In this document: piece by piece, positions 9,084 through 17,185 of the stretch
Position numbering within the stretch: the first letter of the stretch is position 1
Layout of the letters: the number at the start of each line of letters is the position of its first letter
Assembly (NCBI GenBank): GCA_018401375.1
Contig: JAGYKR010000011.1
Coordinates: 18,096 to 82,095 of the forward strand
Length of the DNA: 64,000 nt
Direction: 5' to 3'
Origin: Ilumatobacteraceae bacterium
GTDB lineage: Bacteria > Actinomycetota > Acidimicrobiia > Acidimicrobiales > Ilumatobacteraceae
Translations under genes and position numbers: made by a program
Notes under the pieces: model-generated
Told to the model about the DNA's origin: nothing
Database searches by the model: none
Seen by the model: only the letters and a program-made list of their open reading frames with translations

Positions 9084-9934
9084 CGAGCTCCGGGTGGAGT
9101 ACCGGGACTTGGCTCCATCCCGATCGGGATTAGGCCATCCACGAAGTTCTCGATATCACGCAAGCCGAAGGCGCCATCTTGGAGGCCGGAATAGATCTCT
9201 GAATCCTCTGAACACCAGGTGGCGAATTCTTCGGCCCATTCCTCGCTCGTGGGGTCGGCCCCACCCAGGGTGTACCGGACGTGGCAGATCACCGAAAGGA
9301 GTTGATAGTCGGTCAATGCGCCACCGGCCGAGGAGCCGAACTGGGGCATGTTGCCCAACGCCCCGGTGACGTGCGCGCCACCTTCGCGGTCGGGGTTACC
9401 GGGGATCGTTACCCCTGCGATGTTGTAGGCACCCGTGCCGTAGTACACGTAGCGGATTTGATCCTCGATATGGGGATAGGACTTCAGTACCTCTCCGCCG
9501 GAGAACTGGTAGCCCACGCCACCGCCGCCGGCCCCACCGTGGCAGGAGGCGCAGTTGCTGTAGACCTCAGCGCCGAGACCGAGTGGGCCCTCGGAGGCCT
9601 CCACCGTCTGGGTGAGTGAGCGGGCGTACAAGAACATCCACACCGGCAGTAATGACAGAGCGAGCATCGCCCAAAAGGGGATCTTGCGGCGCGACTGCGC
9701 TGCGATCACCGTGGGGTGCACCTTCTTCGGTGGCGGCGGCGCAGCGGGGGCTTTGGCAGCGCCGCGCCCGGCTGGGCCCGAGGCTGCAGCCGGGGCTGAC
9801 GAAGCCGCCACGGCAGGAGCGGCGGCAGATGGCGTTGATGTTGCACCCTCGCTAGCCGACTCCTCGCCTCCGAGTCCGAGCGCAGACCTGCGCTCACGGC
9901 TTCGCTTCAACAGGTGCTCGGGGATCTCAGTCAC
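9080..9934 (-). CDS. Membrane-anchored monoheme cytochrome c
   Basis: A 284-residue protein with a cytoplasmic N-terminus, one membrane helix (about 86-106) and an external cytochrome c domain. The heme site is CASCH (Cys128, Cys131, His132); a likely axial methionine lies in the GNMPQFG segment. Residues 20-75 form an Ala/Pro-rich linker. The first 12 residues, starting with the family-unlike motif MTEIPEHLLKRS, are nearly the same as the start of the cytochrome b C-terminal subunit at 12059. A GTG at 9934 is the start, preceded by GAGAGGAC. The gene is divergent from the bc/nuo operon and probably carries electrons from that bc complex to an oxidase. Confidence 0.87.
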   Translation of the reverse strand: MTEIPEHLLKRSRERRSALGLGGEESASEGATSTPSAAAPAVAASSAPAAASGPAGRGAAKAPAAPPPPKKVHPTVIAAQSRRKIPFWAMLALSLLPVWMFLYARSLTQTVEASEGPLGLGAEVYSNCASCHGGAGGGGVGYQFSGGEVLKSYPHIEDQIRYVYYGTGAYNIAGVTIPGNPDREGGAHVTGALGNMPQFGSSAGGALTDYQLLSVICHVRYTLGGADPTSEEWAEEFATWCSEDSEIYSGLQDGAFGLRDIENFVDGLIPIGMEPSPGTPPGAR

Positions 9935-10341
9935 TCTCGTCCTCTCACAAGTCGAACGCCATAACGATAGACGGCCGGAGACCAAACTCGGGAATCTGTG
10001 ATCAATCCGATCCTCTGTTAACCGTGAACTTATGCACAACCTTGCGTGGGTACCACACTGCGATGCAACACTGAGTGCACGCCGAGTACCGAGGACAGGG
10101 GTCTGGGCGGGTCCGCTGCGGTGGAGAAGGTCTGCGGGAGTGGCTTCGACAGAGGGTCTCCCGACTACAGTTTGAGTGACAGAGTTTGTGCATACGATCA
10201 CGAGTGGGATTTGCGGGTGGCGATTAGTTCGCCTCGGCGGAGACCGAATGTTGTGGTGCATGCGTTCCTGAAGAGCGCAGCAGTAGATGGTTGATGTTGA
10301 ATAGTGATGTTGAGTGTTGATGAAAGGCAGACGGAACCAGA
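9935..10341. other. Divergent intergenic region between cytochrome c and the bc/nuo operon
   Basis: 407 bp with no convincing gene. It must hold the control regions for the minus-strand cytochrome c/reductase pair and the 20-kb plus-strand operon. The part nearest the operon is T- and G-rich with GATGTTGA at 10293-10300 and 10307-10314, 14 bp apart, and a further TGTTGA at 10315-10320. No clear -35/-10 pair could be picked with confidence. Confidence 0.5.
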
Positions 10342-10815
10342 ATGATTGCCATTGATGTCCTGGCATGGCCCGGCATGAACCAAGCCTTTCTGGCCTCGCT
10401 GATCGCGTCCACGGTGCTGTCGCTGGCGGTTATTCCCTACGGCAAGCGTCGTCCCGCTGACAAGAAGGCCTCGTGGGGTGAGGCGATGTTCGGTTCGGCG
10501 TACGCCTTTGGCGTGATGTTCTTGGCCTTCGGGATCGTGCCCCACCAGTGGATTGACCACGCCGATAAGGACCTCAAGTGGGACCGCACAAAGCTGATCT
10601 TCGGCCCGGGCGGCATTTTGAAACCACAGTCCGAAGGTGGCTGGAACCCGATCACCCTTCAGTACGAAGCGATTCGAGATGTGGTTGTGGTGCTCATCCA
10701 TGTGTACTTCTTCGGTTTGTTGTTGTTCTTGTTCCTGTGGTGGCAAAAGCGTGGCGAAGTGAAAAGCACGGCGATCGCCACGTCCACGTACGGCCGTCCT
10801 CTGGTCAAGAGGTGA
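10342..10815 (+). CDS. Unrecognised membrane protein, first gene of the bc/nuo operon
   Basis: 157 residues, no family recognised. About three hydrophobic helices are visible: near 14-33, 50-70 and 111-135. Between helices 2 and 3 is a polar segment of about 40 residues with an HQWIDHADKDLKWD stretch that could face water and carry metal or partner contacts. The tail is basic and ends in RPLVKR. A GAAAGG ribosome site lies upstream of the ATG. The ferredoxin gene follows after 12 bp and the cytochrome b genes after that, so it is probably an accessory subunit of the bc complex. That role is inferred only from position. Confidence 0.6.
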   Translation: MIAIDVLAWPGMNQAFLASLIASTVLSLAVIPYGKRRPADKKASWGEAMFGSAYAFGVMFLAFGIVPHQWIDHADKDLKWDRTKLIFGPGGILKPQSEGGWNPITLQYEAIRDVVVVLIHVYFFGLLLFLFLWWQKRGEVKSTAIATSTYGRPLVKR

Positions 10816-10827
10816 CGGAGGTCCGTT

Positions 10828-11241
10828 ATGGCACGTACTGACGCCAACCCCCCGATGATGCCGTTTACCGACGAGTATTCGCTCGTCGAGGTTGACGCGG
10901 ACTATCTGTCAAAGGCCGTCAAGCCCAAGCAGTTCATCCACATTGACCAGACCGAGTGCATCATGTGCGAGGGCTGTGTGGACATTTGCCCGTGGAAGTG
11001 CATCCACATGGTGAATCCTTCGGCAGTGGTTGAGGCCACCGGAACTGAACTCCCTGGATCTGATCCTTCTGACAACGTCATCTTCATTATTGATGACGAC
11101 ATCTGTACGAGATGTGCACTCTGCGTGGATCGTTGCCCCACAGGCGTGATCATCTTGGGGAAAGTCGGACAGGCCTCGGCCGCCGGCGATTCCCACACCC
11201 GAACTAACAACCACGGCTACGCCTACGGCATGAGGCTCTGA
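10828..11241 (+). CDS. 8Fe-8S ferredoxin-type protein in the bc operon
   Basis: 137 residues with two [4Fe-4S] motifs: CIMCEGCVDICPWKC and CTRCALCVDRCPTG. About 27 residues separate them, longer than in simple bacterial ferredoxins, and there are N- and C-terminal extensions of roughly 45 and 30 residues. There is no signal peptide or membrane helix, so it should sit in the cytoplasm or on the inner face of a membrane complex. It lies 12 bp after the first membrane gene and 19 bp before cytochrome b. This suggests a subunit that passes electrons into or out of the quinone complex from the cytoplasmic side, but that is inference. The GGAGG before the ATG is a good ribosome site. Confidence 0.88.
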   Translation: MARTDANPPMMPFTDEYSLVEVDADYLSKAVKPKQFIHIDQTECIMCEGCVDICPWKCIHMVNPSAVVEATGTELPGSDPSDNVIFIIDDDICTRCALCVDRCPTGVIILGKVGQASAAGDSHTRTNNHGYAYGMRL

Positions 11242-11260
11242 GCGATAGGTAACTCTGAAA

Positions 11261-12046
11261 ATGGCCAAAATTATCGACGAAAAACCCCGCCCGACGGTGA
11301 AGGACCGAGTCAACGACACTGTTGGCTTCGTCCAAGGCAGTCAGGTGTGGAGCAGCATCTTCCGGCCCGGATCGATTTTCCGTAAGGGCTACACCGACAG
11401 TCCGCGTAACCGCAGTTATGTGATCATGAACTCGGTGCTTTACCACTTGCACCCGGTGAAGGTGAAACGTCACGCCGTCAAGGTGAGCTACACGCTCTGC
11501 CTCGGTGGACTGAGCTTCTTCCTGTTCATTCTTTTGACGGTGACCGGCATCTTCTTGATGTTCTTCTACCGCCCCGAGGCCACCGCAGCGTGGAACGACA
11601 TCTCCAATCTCCAGACCTCGGTGACCTTTGGCTTGTTGGTTCGAAACATGCACCGATGGGGCGCACACCTCATGGTCTTGACGACGTTCTTGCACATGTC
11701 CCGCGTGTTCTACCACGGGGCGTATAAGCCTCCCCGTGAGTTCAACTGGGTGATCGGCATCATCTTGTTGACACTGACTCTGTTGCTGTCATTCACCGGG
11801 TACCTGCTTCCGTGGGACCAGTTGGCTCTATGGGCTGTAGCGGTGGGCACGGAGATGATGGGATATACCCCGGTGTTCGGTCAGGAGGTTCGCTTCGTCT
11901 TGCTCGGCGGGGCCGAGATCGGGGCTGAAACCCTTCTCCGTTGGTACGTGTTGCACGTGTTGTTCTTCCCATTCATCATCGTCATCTTCATGGCGATCCA
12001 CTTCTGGCGAGTCCGCAAAGATGGCGGAATCTCGGGCCCCCTGTGA
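11261..12046 (+). CDS. Cytochrome b, N-terminal (b6-like) subunit
   Basis: A 261-residue four-helix cytochrome b holding both b hemes of a bc-type quinol oxidising complex. Heme ligands are seen as His131 and His145 in one helix and His232 and His247 in another. The 14 intervening residues in the second pair are the spacing typical of b6f complexes; mitochondrial-type bc1 has 13. The quinol-site FTGYLLPWDQ motif is present. No cysteine occurs in the first 79 residues, so the extra covalent heme of b6f is not supported. A separate gene for the C-terminal half follows 12 bp later. Confidence 0.93.
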   Translation: MAKIIDEKPRPTVKDRVNDTVGFVQGSQVWSSIFRPGSIFRKGYTDSPRNRSYVIMNSVLYHLHPVKVKRHAVKVSYTLCLGGLSFFLFILLTVTGIFLMFFYRPEATAAWNDISNLQTSVTFGLLVRNMHRWGAHLMVLTTFLHMSRVFYHGAYKPPREFNWVIGIILLTLTLLLSFTGYLLPWDQLALWAVAVGTEMMGYTPVFGQEVRFVLLGGAEIGAETLLRWYVLHVLFFPFIIVIFMAIHFWRVRKDGGISGPL

Positions 12047-12058
12047 TCGGAGACTTAC

Positions 12059-12823
12059 ATGACTGAGATCCCAGAACACCTTTTGAAGAGGGCGCAGGCC
12101 GCAAAAGAAAAGGCATCCGGGCCGGCGGAGTCCGCCGGGTCCGATGCTGGCGCTGCGGCCTCGGCTTCACGGATTCCCGAGCATCTGCTCGAGCGATCTC
12201 GGGCGGCAAAAGCTGGCGGTTCGGCTCAAGAGTCAGGTGGCGGGGCCGTGGCTGTAGCTGATGCCCCCGGTGGTTTGATCGCCGCTGCCCCACTCGCAGG
12301 TGGAGTTCCGATGGGTGCTGGTCCGGGCGGTAACACGCAGCGGTTGCTCACCGTGGTCAAGAGCGGTTCCATCCAAGAGGTCAAGGCCACTCCGGTGGAC
12401 AAGGTCCACACGTGGCCACACCTCCTGGCAGCCGAGTTTGTGGCCTCTCTGGCCTGTTTGACCTTCGTGTTCTTGTTCTCGATCTGGGTCAATGCGCCTC
12501 TGCTTGAGTTGGCGAACTCCAATGCGACACCTAACCCGTCGAAGGCCCCCTGGTACTTCCTCGGTCTGCAGGAACTGTTGACGATGTTCCACCCGATGAT
12601 CGCTGGTGTGACCATCCCTGGTGTGGCGCTGATCGTGTTGATCTTCGCTCCCTACATCGACAAGAACCCGTCCAATAAACCGGAGGATCGCAAGTTCGCC
12701 ACTTCGTTGATGACGGTTCACCTGATGTTCTGGGCCGTGTTCACCATCATTGGTTCCTTCTTCCGGGGTCCCGGTTTTAACTTTGTGCTGCCGTGGGTGG
12801 ACGGCATGTTCTTCCACCTGTGA
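12059..12823 (+). CDS. Cytochrome b, C-terminal (subunit IV-like) subunit with tandem IPEHLL motif
   Basis: 254 residues. The C-terminal 150 hold three membrane helices of the cytochrome b C-terminal domain. The quinol-site signature usually written PEWY appears as APWY (Trp165, Tyr166), so the glutamate is replaced. The N-terminal 110 residues are an unusual soluble Ala/Gly/Pro-rich extension carrying IPEHLLKRA at 4-12 and IPEHLLERS at 39-47, the same motif that opens the cytochrome c at 9934. The extension could be an assembly or docking arm facing the cytoplasm. Together with the previous gene it makes a full cytochrome b in b6f-like split form. Confidence 0.9.
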   Translation: MTEIPEHLLKRAQAAKEKASGPAESAGSDAGAAASASRIPEHLLERSRAAKAGGSAQESGGGAVAVADAPGGLIAAAPLAGGVPMGAGPGGNTQRLLTVVKSGSIQEVKATPVDKVHTWPHLLAAEFVASLACLTFVFLFSIWVNAPLLELANSNATPNPSKAPWYFLGLQELLTMFHPMIAGVTIPGVALIVLIFAPYIDKNPSNKPEDRKFATSLMTVHLMFWAVFTIIGSFFRGPGFNFVLPWVDGMFFHL

Positions 12824-12848
12824 TGTCCTCTGTAAGGAGATTCCCCTC

Positions 12849-13706
12849 ATGAGCGCAACAGCAATCATCCTCATCGCCGTCGTGGCAGTGGTGATCCTCG
12901 GTGCGATCGCCTTTTTGTCCTTGGCACGTAAATCCGATGTGCGCGGGGCCGGTGCGTTGAGCGCCGAGACCGTGCAACGGGACAAGGCTTCGCGATCCAC
13001 TGAGCGGAAATCCTCTGCGGCAGCCGAGGCCGAGGCCGCCGGTGTGGCCGCTCGTACCTCTACCTCGGTGACCACAGTCGCTGACAAGGCTCCGGTTCCG
13101 TGGTCTCCACCGGATCGTGATGCGATCGGCGTCAGTCGTCGCCAGTTTCTTAACCGGGCGACCGTCGCATTGATGACCGCGGGTTTGGGCACATTTGCGG
13201 CGGCGAGTTTCTTGGCCTTCTTGTGGCCCTCTGCCACCGGTGGATTTGGTGGTCGGGTGCCGGTGGGCCGCTTGGATGAGATTCTGCGCGAGGTTCGCAC
13301 CGGAAGCGGTTTCTTCTATGCGTCTGAGGCTCGTACGTGGATTACTGCCTATCCGGCAGAGGCCCTCCCCAAGGCCGAACTCGCCTACGACGCAGCCATG
13401 CTGCCCGGGATGCGGGCGGGTTTGGTTGCTACGTACCAAAAGTGTCCGCACCTTGGATGCCGGGTGCCTGAGTGCTTGTCCAGCCAATGGTTTGAATGTG
13501 GTTGCCACGGCTCGCAGTACAACCGAGTCGGAGAACACAAAGGTGGTCCTGCGCCCCGGGGAATGGATCACTTCGCGATCGATGTCTCCCCGGCAGGGGA
13601 CGTGATCGTGGATACGGGAACGGTGATTCAAGGAACGCCGCTTGGTACTAACACCACGGGCCAAGAGGCAGAAGGTCCCAACTGCGTCGGAGAGGCTGAT
13701 CACTGA
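12849..13706 (+). CDS. Rieske [2Fe-2S] iron-sulfur subunit of the bc complex
   Basis: 285 residues. An N-terminal helix (about 3-25) and a charged Ala-rich linker come before a twin-arginine signal/anchor, SRRQFLNRA with Arg97 and Arg98, so there may be two membrane segments. The cluster motifs are CPHLGC (Cys199, His201, Cys204) and CGCHGS (Cys217, Cys219, His220), the full Rieske pattern including the disulfide cysteines. An extra cysteine lies between the boxes (CRVPEC). The protein moves electrons from quinol to cytochrome c on the outer face. The start at 12849 is fixed by a strong AAGGAGA site; the stop overlaps the next gene's ATG by one base. Confidence 0.95.
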   Translation: MSATAIILIAVVAVVILGAIAFLSLARKSDVRGAGALSAETVQRDKASRSTERKSSAAAEAEAAGVAARTSTSVTTVADKAPVPWSPPDRDAIGVSRRQFLNRATVALMTAGLGTFAAASFLAFLWPSATGGFGGRVPVGRLDEILREVRTGSGFFYASEARTWITAYPAEALPKAELAYDAAMLPGMRAGLVATYQKCPHLGCRVPECLSSQWFECGCHGSQYNRVGEHKGGPAPRGMDHFAIDVSPAGDVIVDTGTVIQGTPLGTNTTGQEAEGPNCVGEADH

Positions 13707-14767
13707 TGTTCGCACTCGCTACTACCTCTATCGCGTGGCTGATCACAGCCATCGTGCTCGTGGGCTGGATCGTCTACGCAGCGCTGAACATGCGCAGTGC
13801 CCGGGCCGAGATCGGTTCGGAAATTGAGCTCGCAGCTAACCGTAAGCCGTACCTCGATGACGAAGAACTTGAGGGCAAGCGCCTCGAGTTGGTGCAGGTT
13901 CTTGGCGTGTTGATGCTGATCGTGATTGTGATCGGTCTTCCCGCCTACTGGATTTTTGAGCCGGCGCGGATGGCGGGGGCCGAACGGGCCCAAGAAGAAC
14001 TCTTCGTGGACTGGGGTTCCAGTTTGTTCGCATCCACCGAGGACGGTGGCTTTAACTGCGCCGGCTGCCACGGAGGTATGAACGGTGTAGGCGGTGTCGC
14101 CCCGTTTAACGTGACGGACCCGCTGACCGGTGAGGTCAGTGCAGTGAACTGGATCGCTCCTGCGGTGAACACGATTTTTTATCGCTTCGATGAATCCGAG
14201 GTGCGTTTCATTTTGGTGTACGGCCGTCCGTTCTCCCCGATGTCGCCTTGGGGTCTCGAAGGTGGTGGACCGATGAACTTCCAGCAGATCGACACGCTGA
14301 TCACGTATATGCGCAGCATTCAGATCCCCCGTGAGAATTGCGGCCCGGGCGAGGAAGATCCTCTCACCTGCCCGACCGGGCATCTTCCAGCATCGATTCA
14401 AGGCGATATCGACACCTTGGCACGCCAAGCAGTTGCAGACGGGACCTACGCCTCCTACGGCGAAGCTCTGTATAACTTGGATCTGGCCAGCGGCGCCTAC
14501 AGTTGCGCCCGCTGCCACACCCAGGGCTGGAGTTGGGGTGAGCCCGGAGTGGCCGGTCAAGGGGCCTTCGGCTGGAACCTCACCGGTGGATCCACGAACT
14601 CCACCTTTGCTAACGAATCCGACATGATCAACTTCATCAAGCAGGGATCGCAGTTTGGTGCTCGTTACGGGATCCAGGGTCAAGGAAGTGGGCGGATGCC
14701 CGGTTTCGGCAACATGTTGACGGACCAGCAGATCCAAGCCATCGTCGAATACGTTCGGAGTCTGTGA
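13706..14767 (+). CDS. Diheme cytochrome c subunit of the bc complex
   Basis: 353 residues with two N-terminal membrane helices (about 7-28 and 60-84) and two cytochrome c domains outside. Heme motifs are CAGCH (Cys118, Cys121, His122) and CARCH (about 267-271). A diheme cytochrome c as part of the bc complex is typical of actinobacteria (QcrC), though QcrC has its anchor elsewhere, so this is a related but different arrangement. The helical hairpin before the first heme recalls oxidase subunit II. The start ATG shares a base with the Rieske stop, and the stop shares a base with the next start, so translation is probably coupled. Confidence 0.9.
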   Translation: MFALATTSIAWLITAIVLVGWIVYAALNMRSARAEIGSEIELAANRKPYLDDEELEGKRLELVQVLGVLMLIVIVIGLPAYWIFEPARMAGAERAQEELFVDWGSSLFASTEDGGFNCAGCHGGMNGVGGVAPFNVTDPLTGEVSAVNWIAPAVNTIFYRFDESEVRFILVYGRPFSPMSPWGLEGGGPMNFQQIDTLITYMRSIQIPRENCGPGEEDPLTCPTGHLPASIQGDIDTLARQAVADGTYASYGEALYNLDLASGAYSCARCHTQGWSWGEPGVAGQGAFGWNLTGGSTNSTFANESDMINFIKQGSQFGARYGIQGQGSGRMPGFGNMLTDQQIQAIVEYVRSL

Positions 14768-15585
14768 TGCTGAGTTCAATTCTTGCAATCGGTTGGGAAC
14801 CTGAGTTACGCGGTCTGTTGACCGTGGTGATTGCTGTGGTCGTCTTCGGCGGCAGCACATATCTGCTCCTCGCCACCAACATGGGAGCCCGACTCGGTTT
14901 CCTCGTTACTCTCGCTGGCCTCTTTGGCTGGATGGTCGTGATGGGTCTGCTCTGGTGGATCTATGGCATCGGTTTGATCGGATCGGACCCGTCGTGGCGT
15001 CAGGTGGAAGGCCGAACGGTGATCCAAGATGTGGACGCTCTCTATCAGGCCGGTGTGGTGAAGGAACGGGTGGCGCTCTCTGGAGCGGAGTCCACAGCAG
15101 GCCAAGCCACTGCTGTGGGTAATACTCTTTTGACCGAAGGCTGGAGCCAAATCGGTGAGTCGGAACCGAGCTTTGGGCAGGCAGCCTTCGCTGCCGGAGG
15201 TTTCTTGATTGAGACCGGAGCATTCTCCGCTGGGGAGACCCGAGTGACAGCGGTCTATGAGATCGGTGGGGAGAGGTACCCGAAGATCAACGAAACTCTT
15301 GATTTCGTTGCCTTCTTCCACAAGCCTCGATTCGCACTCGTTGAGTTGGCCCCGCTTGAGCCGCTTCGTCTGGAGCCGGGTCGAGCCCCCGTGACAGCAG
15401 AAATTGACCTGTCTCGTGAGCGTCAATACGTGTACATGGTCCGTGACCTTGGATCCCGTCGTCAGCCTCCGGCTTTGATCACGATCGGTTCAACGATCAT
15501 TTTCTTGGCGCTGTGTGCCCTGCTGCACCGACGGGACAAGATCCTTGCGGAAAATCGCAGCGCCGCATTGGTTCCTGCGGGCTGA
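14767..15585 (+). CDS. Unrecognised membrane protein, last gene of the bc block
   Basis: 272 residues, no family recognised. Helices: two near the N-terminus (about 13-35 and 42-66) and one near the C-terminus (about 238-255), followed by a short basic tail. The middle 170 residues look soluble, with no heme or cysteine motif, and probably face the outside given the hairpin topology. The ATG at 14767 overlaps the cytochrome c stop; a GTG directly before it is in frame. The next gene, nuoA, begins two bases after the stop. Position suggests a structural subunit of the bc complex or a link between it and complex I; this is inference. Confidence 0.6.
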   Translation: MLSSILAIGWEPELRGLLTVVIAVVVFGGSTYLLLATNMGARLGFLVTLAGLFGWMVVMGLLWWIYGIGLIGSDPSWRQVEGRTVIQDVDALYQAGVVKERVALSGAESTAGQATAVGNTLLTEGWSQIGESEPSFGQAAFAAGGFLIETGAFSAGETRVTAVYEIGGERYPKINETLDFVAFFHKPRFALVELAPLEPLRLEPGRAPVTAEIDLSRERQYVYMVRDLGSRRQPPALITIGSTIIFLALCALLHRRDKILAENRSAALVPAG

Positions 15586-15587
15586 AG

Positions 15588-16070
15588 ATGAGTCAGTACC
15601 TGCCGATCCTCGTTCTTGCCATTTTGGCGATCTTGTTCGGCGCGGTTTCTTTCGTCGCATCACGCTTGCTTGCGCCGAATCGGCCCTCAGCAGCCAAGTC
15701 CGCCCCGTACGAGTGCGGAATCGTTCCGACGAAGGACACGCCTCAGCGGTTCCCGGTGAGTTTCTACATCGTGGCGATGTTGTTCATCATGTTCGACATC
15801 GAGATCATCTTCTTGTACCCCTACGCCGTCAACTCCGGTGAACTCGGGATTTATGGGTTCTTTGCGATTGGGTTGTTCTCTGTGGTCTTCTTCTTGACGT
15901 TCGTCTACGAAGTAGCCCGAGGCGGCCTCGATTGGGGTCCGCTTGGCCAAGCTCGTGATCTCACTTCGTTGGCGGAGATGGTCTCCCCAGAGCGCACGGC
16001 GACCACTACGGTGCGTCGGGTGGGTTCTGAAGGAAGATTCCCGGTGTCGGTCGGCGTCGAAGAGAAGTGA
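15588..16070 (+). CDS. nuoA: NADH-quinone oxidoreductase subunit A (complex I copy 1)
   Basis: 160 residues, three membrane helices, with the family segments YECGIVP and [20 protein letters not shown], whose acidic residues line the path next to the quinone chamber. A C-terminal cytoplasmic extension of about 40 residues makes it longer than the usual 120. It starts two bases after the bc block, so the complex I genes appear to be one transcription unit with the bc genes. Confidence 0.95.
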   Translation: MSQYLPILVLAILAILFGAVSFVASRLLAPNRPSAAKSAPYECGIVPTKDTPQRFPVSFYIVAMLFIMFDIEIIFLYPYAVNSGELGIYGFFAIGLFSVVFFLTFVYEVARGGLDWGPLGQARDLTSLAEMVSPERTATTTVRRVGSEGRFPVSVGVEEK

Positions 16071-16080
16071 GGGATCATCC

Positions 16081-16662
16081 ATGGGAATTGTGAACGACGT
16101 GCTTGACGATGGGTTAGGCGGACTTACCCACAACGTCATTACTGGTCGTATTGAGGACCTCGTGAATTGGTCCCGGTCCCGTTCCTCTTGGCCGGCCACT
16201 TTCGGTCTTGCGTGTTGTGCGATTGAGATGATGGCCACGGGTGCTGCCCACTACGACATGTCCCGGTTTGGGATGGAGGTCTTCCGGGCATCTCCGCGCC
16301 AGGCCGACATCATGATCGTGGCTGGACGGGTGAGCCAAAAGATGGCGCCTGTTTTACGGCAGGTCTACGACCAGATGATGGAACCTAAATGGGTGATCTC
16401 CATGGGTGTGTGCGCCTCGAGCGGCGGCATGTTTAACAACTATGCGATCGTCCAAGGAGTGGATCAGATCGTTCCCGTCGATGTGTATGCGCCGGGTTGC
16501 CCCCCTTCCCCAGAGACGTTGATCCATGCGATTGAGACCTTGCACCAAAAGATCGAGGACGGCGAACTCATGAAGCGCCGCTCGGCCACCGGGGCCGGCG
16601 CAAACATTCATGTCACTGAAATCCCTGCTGGTCCCACCCCGGTCCTGCTCGGGAGTCGCTGA
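16081..16662 (+). CDS. nuoB: NADH-quinone oxidoreductase subunit B (copy 1)
   Basis: 193 residues. NuoB binds cluster N2, the last electron carrier before quinone. The ligand cysteines are seen as the adjacent pair in GLACCAIEM, one in SMGVCAS and one in [13 protein letters not shown] before the ATG at 16081 acts as ribosome site. The C-terminal 30 residues extend beyond the core fold. It lies between nuoA and nuoC in the standard order. Confidence 0.96.
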   Translation: MGIVNDVLDDGLGGLTHNVITGRIEDLVNWSRSRSSWPATFGLACCAIEMMATGAAHYDMSRFGMEVFRASPRQADIMIVAGRVSQKMAPVLRQVYDQMMEPKWVISMGVCASSGGMFNNYAIVQGVDQIVPVDVYAPGCPPSPETLIHAIETLHQKIEDGELMKRRSATGAGANIHVTEIPAGPTPVLLGSR

Positions 16663-16663
16663 G

Positions 16664-17185
16664 ATGTCTGATCCCGTAAATGAACCTGACACCACTATGC
16701 CCGCAGGCGAATCGCCGCCGAGCATGCTCGGTTGTCCGCTGACTGATTCCCACGGGCAAGTGGTGATTCATCCCCGGCGCGACCAATGGCTGAGCGTGGT
16801 GGATGCTCTGATCGCAGATGGTTATCGGATGTGTGCGGACCTGACAGCCGTCGATTATCTGAACCATATGTCACGCCCCCTTCCCGACGGGATCACCCCA
16901 GAACGTTTTGAAGTGGTGGCCAATCTTCTGGACATCACTCACCGACGGCGGATTCGGCTTCGGGTTCAGATCGCTGAGCATGACGCTGCGTTACCCTCCT
17001 TGTTTGATCGTTATCCAGGCACCGAAGCCATGGAGCGCGAGGTGTTTGACATGTTCGGGATTTCATTTGATGATCATCCCGACTTGACCCGGATCTTGAT
17101 GCCAGAAGATTGGGTAGGTCATCCTCTGCGCAAGGATTACGCGGTGGGTGCGATTCCCGTGCAGTTCAAAGGGGCACATCAATGA
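16664..17185 (+). CDS. nuoC: NADH-quinone oxidoreductase subunit C (copy 1)
   Basis: 173 residues, the 30-kDa-type subunit of the peripheral arm. Conserved pieces seen: ADLTAVDYL, LDITHRRRIRLRVQI, and the C-terminal signature REVFDMFGISFDDHPDLTRI followed by GHPLRKDY. It has no cofactor. The ATG lies one base after the nuoB stop and the end overlaps nuoD by 4 bp, so coupling is likely. Confidence 0.94.
   Translation: MSDPVNEPDTTMPAGESPPSMLGCPLTDSHGQVVIHPRRDQWLSVVDALIADGYRMCADLTAVDYLNHMSRPLPDGITPERFEVVANLLDITHRRRIRLRVQIAEHDAALPSLFDRYPGTEAMEREVFDMFGISFDDHPDLTRILMPEDWVGHPLRKDYAVGAIPVQFKGAHQ

Noticed and set aside
10046..10294. An 82-residue open frame in the gap before the bc operon
   Set aside because: No ribosome site, no recognisable protein features, and composition typical of non-coding DNA.
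11261..12046. Covalent extra heme (heme c of b6f) in the b6-like subunit
   Set aside because: No cysteine is present in the N-terminal 79 residues where the anchor would be needed.
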